Position numbers and translations under genes: made by a program. From the NCBI RefSeq assembly GCF_018129405.1, contig NZ_JAFCLP010000007.1:243894-307893 (forward strand): DNA of 64,000 nt, written 5' to 3'. Positions 61,064 to 64,000 of this stretch are shown here, in pieces. How positions within the stretch are numbered: position 1 is the first letter of the stretch; every line of letters begins with the position of its first letter. The notes beneath the pieces are model-generated. The model made no database searches and was not told the DNA's origin. It saw only the letters and a list, made by a program, of their open reading frames with translations. The DNA comes from Bradyrhizobium iriomotense. Lineage in GTDB: Bacteria; Pseudomonadota; Alphaproteobacteria; Rhizobiales; Xanthobacteraceae.

Positions 61064-62509
61064 ATGAAAGAAGAAGACGAGATGAACATCAATAAATCTG
61101 CCACGCCTCCGCTTGCGCCCGAGCTGATCGAACAATTCCGCAAGATCGTCGGCGAACGCCACGCGATCACCGATGCGACTGATATCGAGCCCTACGTCAC
61201 CGAGGAGCGCAATTTGTTCCACGGCCGCTCGCCGCTTGTGCTGCGCCCGGGCTCGACCGCGGAAGTCGCCGCGATCTGCAAGCTCGCCTCGGAGCACAGA
61301 ATCGCGCTGGTGCCGCAGGGCGGCAACACCGGGCTCGTCGGCGGCCAGACGCCGCATAATGGCGAGGTGGTGGTGTCGCTGCGGCGACTCGACAAGATCC
61401 GCGAGATCGACACCGCCTCCAACACCATGACCTGCGAGGCCGGCGTGGTGCTGCAGATCGCGCAACAGAAGGCCTCCGACGTCGACCGGCTGTTTCCGCT
61501 GTCGCTGGGCGCGGAAGGAAGCTGCACCATCGGCGGGAATCTCTCGACCAATGCCGGCGGTACCGCCGCGCTCGCCTATGGCGTCGCGCGCGAGATGGCG
61601 CTGGGGCTGGAAGTCGTGCTCGCCGACGGGCGCGTGCTCAACGTGCTGTCGAAGCTGAAGAAGGACAACACCGGCTACAATCTGCACAACCTCTTCATCG
61701 GCGCCGAAGGCACGCTCGGCATCATCACGGCGGCGACGCTGAAACTGTTTCCGAAGCCGAGGGCGGTCGAAACCGCCTTTGTCGGGCTGAAGTCGCCCGA
61801 GGCGGCCTTGAAGCTGCTGACGATCGCGCAGGGCGAAGCCGCCAATGCGCTGACGAGCTTTGAATTGCTGTCGGAGATGGCGGTCGACTTCTCGGTCCGC
61901 CACGGCATCGACGTGCGCGATCCGCTTAGCCAAAAGCATCCGTGGTACGTGCTGATGGAATTGTCCACAGCCAGCGACGACGCCCGCACGCCGCTGGAGA
62001 CGATCCTGACCCGCGCCATGGAAGAGGAGATCGTCGACGACGCCGTGATCTCGGCCAACCTCACCCAGCGCAACGGCTTCTGGAAGCTGCGCGAGGAGAT
62101 GTCGGCGGCGCAGAAGCCTGAGGGCGGCTCGATCAAGCACGACATCTCGGTGCCCGTCGCCGCCGTGCCCGCCTTCATCGCGGAGGCCGATGCCGCCGTC
62201 GTAAAACTGATCCCCGGCGCGCGGCCGGTGCCGTTCGGCCATCTCGGCGACGGCAATCTGCACTACAATGTCAGCCAGCCGATCGGCGCCAACACGGCCG
62301 ACTTTCTGGCGCGCTGGCACGAGATGAACGCCGTTGTGTTCGAGATCGTGCTGCGCATGGGCGGCTCGATCTCGGCCGAGCACGGCATCGGCGTGCTCAA
62401 GCGCGACGAACTGCCCGAGGTGAAAGACAAGACCGCGATCGAGCTGATGCGGTCGATCAAGGCGATGCTCGACCCGCTCGGCATCATGAACCCCGGGAAA
62501 GTGCTGTGA
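61064..62509 (+). CDS. FAD-linked 2-hydroxyacid dehydrogenase (D2HGDH/GlcD-like)
   Basis: 481 residues; ATG 61082 is an alternative start. FAD-binding type-4 (PCMH) motifs: ALVPQGGNTGLVGGQTPHNGEVV and CTIGGNLSTNAGGTAALAYGVAREM. Metal-site C-terminal block FGHLGDGNLHYN with SAEHGIGVLKRDEL and PLGIMNPGKVL. Oxidises a D-2-hydroxyacid such as D-2-hydroxyglutarate or D-lactate. Overlaps the next gene by 4 nt. Confidence 0.9.
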   Translation: MKEEDEMNINKSATPPLAPELIEQFRKIVGERHAITDATDIEPYVTEERNLFHGRSPLVLRPGSTAEVAAICKLASEHRIALVPQGGNTGLVGGQTPHNGEVVVSLRRLDKIREIDTASNTMTCEAGVVLQIAQQKASDVDRLFPLSLGAEGSCTIGGNLSTNAGGTAALAYGVAREMALGLEVVLADGRVLNVLSKLKKDNTGYNLHNLFIGAEGTLGIITAATLKLFPKPRAVETAFVGLKSPEAALKLLTIAQGEAANALTSFELLSEMAVDFSVRHGIDVRDPLSQKHPWYVLMELSTASDDARTPLETILTRAMEEEIVDDAVISANLTQRNGFWKLREEMSAAQKPEGGSIKHDISVPVAAVPAFIAEADAAVVKLIPGARPVPFGHLGDGNLHYNVSQPIGANTADFLARWHEMNAVVFEIVLRMGGSISAEHGIGVLKRDELPEVKDKTAIELMRSIKAMLDPLGIMNPGKVL

Positions 62510-62955
62510 ACGTATCCGTCTCTCCTACCCTCACGATCGACGCGATTAGAGATGCCGATGTCGAGCCCGTCGTCGCGCTGTGGCAGCGCTGCGGCCTGAC
62601 GCGTCCCTGGAACGATCCGCATGCCGACATCGCGCTGGCACGGCGGCGCGACAATTCGACCGTGCTGGTCGGCCGCGACGGCGGCGCGATCGTGACCACC
62701 GTCATGGTCGGCCATGACGGCCATCGCGGCTGGGTCTATTACGTCGCCGTCGACCCTGACAGCCGCAAGCGCGGCTACGGCCGCGTCATCATGGCCGCGG
62801 CCGAGGACTGGCTGCGGAGCGCCGGCATCGCAAAGCTCCAGCTGCTGGTCCGCCGCGAGAATGCGCCGGCCAATGCGTTTTATGACTCGCTGGGCTTCGA
62901 GCTATCGACCTCGGTGATGTTCCAGAAGTGGCTCGACGGCCGCGCTAATCCGTAA
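62506..62955 (+). CDS. GNAT acetyltransferase, YpeA-like
   Basis: 149 residues from a GTG at 62506 overlapping the previous stop. Matches remembered E. coli YpeA: VALWQRCGLTRPWNDPHADI, GHDGHRGWVYYVAVDPDSRKRGYGRVIM (acetyl-CoA binding), and NAPANAFYDSLGFE. Substrate unknown. Co-transcribed with the dehydrogenase. Confidence 0.9.
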   Translation: MNVSVSPTLTIDAIRDADVEPVVALWQRCGLTRPWNDPHADIALARRRDNSTVLVGRDGGAIVTTVMVGHDGHRGWVYYVAVDPDSRKRGYGRVIMAAAEDWLRSAGIAKLQLLVRRENAPANAFYDSLGFELSTSVMFQKWLDGRANP

Positions 62956-62984
62956 GGCTCGACCGAGATGTGGCCGCGAACGCA

Positions 62985-63135
62985 ACTACGCCCCCTTGCC
63001 CCGTTCTTACGGGGAGAGGGTTGGGGTGAGGGGCTTCTCTCCACACGTGTGATCGTCGACGGACCTGTACCCCCTCACCCGCATCCCATCTCCGATGGGA
63101 TGCGACCTCTCCCCGCAAGCGGGGCGAGGTGAAGA
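62985..63135. repeat. Palindromic repeat (CTCTCCCCGC-GGGGAGAGG type)
   Basis: CCCCGTTCTTACGGGGAGAGG...GGTGAGGGG pairs with CCCCTCACCC...CCTCTCCCCGCAAGCGGGG; an ATCCCAT/ATGGGAT hairpin lies within. Another copy type is at 63755-63891. Common in Bradyrhizobium genomes. Confidence 0.7.
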
Positions 63136-63149
63136 AAAGAGAGACAGCC

Positions 63150-63731
63150 ATGACCATTTCCGACCGCGTCCGCATCAAGGACGTCCGCGTGCTCTCGGAC
63201 AACTGGACGCCCCTGAAGACCACGACGTTCGAGTACCGGCGCGCCAACGGTGAGTGGCAGACCCAGCACCGCGAGACCTATGAGCGCGACAACGCCGCCG
63301 CCGTGCTGCCTTACAACCTTGCCCGGCGCACCGTGATCCTGGTGCGCCAGTTCCGCCTGCCGGCCTTCATCCGCGGTTACGACGATCTCCTGGTCGAGGC
63401 CGCCGCCGGCCTGCTGGACGATGCCTCCCCCGAGGCGCGCATCCGCGCCGAGGCCGAGGAGGAAACCGGCTACCGCCTGCATCACGTCCACAAGGTGTTC
63501 GAGGCCTTCATGAGCCCCGGCGCGGTGACCGAGAAGCTGCATTTCTTCGTCGCCGAATACGAGCCGGAGATGCGCGTCAGCGACGGCGGCGGCCTCGCGC
63601 ACGAGGGCGAGGACATTGAGGTGCTGGAGCTCTCCATCGACGAAGCACTTGCGATGATCGCCGACGGTCGCATCATCGACGCCAAGACGATCATGCTGCT
63701 GCAATATGTGGCGCTGCATGTGTTCAGGTAG
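63150..63731 (+). CDS. nudK: Nudix hydrolase, NudK-like (GDP-mannose pyrophosphatase)
   Basis: 193 residues from ATG 63150, GAGAGAC upstream. Nudix box EAAAGLLDDASPEARIRAEAEEETGY, near-identical in pattern to the remembered NudK box GLLDNDEPE..RKEAIEETGY. RTVILVRQFRLPAF and FMSPGAVTEKLHFFVAEY are NudK blocks. Hydrolyses GDP-mannose or ADP-ribose. Stands alone. Confidence 0.9.
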   Translation: MTISDRVRIKDVRVLSDNWTPLKTTTFEYRRANGEWQTQHRETYERDNAAAVLPYNLARRTVILVRQFRLPAFIRGYDDLLVEAAAGLLDDASPEARIRAEAEEETGYRLHHVHKVFEAFMSPGAVTEKLHFFVAEYEPEMRVSDGGGLAHEGEDIEVLELSIDEALAMIADGRIIDAKTIMLLQYVALHVFR

Positions 63732-63754
63732 GTGACGCGCGACCTTCTTCCCTT

Positions 63755-63891
63755 CTCCCCTTGTGGGAGAAGGTGGCGCGAAGCGCCGGATGAGGGGTCT
63801 GCTTCTGCGATCTTAGGTGAGAGTTGGACTCGCGGACAGATACCCCTCACCCGTCTCGCCGCGTGCGCGGCGAGCCACCCTCTCCCACAAG
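63755..63891. repeat. Palindromic repeat (CCTTGTGGGAGAAGG type)
   Basis: CCTTGTGGGAGAAGGTGGC...GGATGAGGGG has its inverted partner CCCCTCACCC...GCCACCCTCTCCCACAAGG. Follows nudK directly and could terminate it. Confidence 0.7.
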
Positions 63892-63978
63892 GCTACGACA
63901 TTCACACTTCTCGGAAGGCTTGCGGCCGGGCTCGGAAGCTGACTCTCTATGGGCAAGATTCGCACACGGGAGGGAACG

Positions 63979-64000
63979 ATGGAGCTGAGCCTGGGAGCAT
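63979..64000 (+). CDS. Start of an unknown gene cut by window end
   Basis: ATG 63979 with GGGAGGGAACG immediately upstream; only MELSLGA is visible. The strong ribosome site is the sole reason for the call. Confidence 0.4.

Overview
The window reads as a chromosomal segment of a Bradyrhizobium-like alphaproteobacterium. Evidence: high GC, a GcrA-family regulator, a phasin, a rhizobial-type DctB/DctD pair, several BMP-type ABC transporters, and palindromic intergenic repeats of the sort common in Bradyrhizobium and relatives. I see no transposase, prophage block or CRISPR array.

Layout. (1) 1-4.6 kb: a CHASE2-PAS sensor (cut by the window edge) and a FecR-domain protein on the minus strand, divergent from a two-partner-secretion outer-membrane transporter. 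(2) 4.7-15.5 kb: housekeeping and hypothetical genes. These include a lipase-like hydrolase, a small cytochrome c, a phasin, a GcrA-like regulator beside an S24-peptidase repressor with five matching dyads around it, a quinone oxidoreductase, and a MoxR ATPase/VWA pair. (3) 15.5-25 kb: a TetR - adenine-deaminase-like - purine permease operon, formamidase, dctA behind a sigma-54 promoter, an unknown 457-residue protein and an allantoate amidohydrolase-like enzyme. (4) 25.2-37.7 kb: two complete BMP-type ABC transporters. The first carries a biuret-hydrolase-like gene and a nucleoside/guanine deaminase-like gene in its operon. A Tsx-like outer-membrane protein lies between the two. (5) 37.7-46.5 kb: core purine catabolism, with 8-oxoguanine deaminase, a molybdenum hydroxylase of xanthine dehydrogenase type, a urate/xanthine permease, fused UraD-UraH, PuuE allantoinase and a DUF3830 protein. 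(6) 46.5-54.8 kb: small secreted proteins, a repeat-rich intergenic region, an N-carbamoyl-D-amino-acid hydrolase, and a 1323-residue glycosidase-like protein with six 117-residue repeats, flanked by a locus and its decayed copy. (7) 54.8-64 kb: MHS-family transporter, dctD and dctB, tRNA-Pro(CGG), Sua5/TsaC, an FAD-linked 2-hydroxyacid dehydrogenase, a YpeA-like acetyltransferase and NudK.

How the genes work together. Regions 3-6 look like a nitrogen-scavenging island. Purine bases, nucleosides and small ureides or amides are imported by the BMP transporters and two NCS2 permeases. Purines are deaminated or hydroxylated to urate, and urate products run through UraH, UraD, PuuE and an AllC-like enzyme. 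Formamide, biuret and N-carbamoyl compounds are hydrolysed to ammonia. By eye I find -24/-12 (sigma-54) promoter matches before the first BMP operon, both sides of the 8-oxoguanine deaminase/xanthine dehydrogenase gap, the DUF3830-puuE-uraDH operon, dctA and the MHS transporter. Two steps are not encoded here: urate oxidase and ureidoglycolate lyase.
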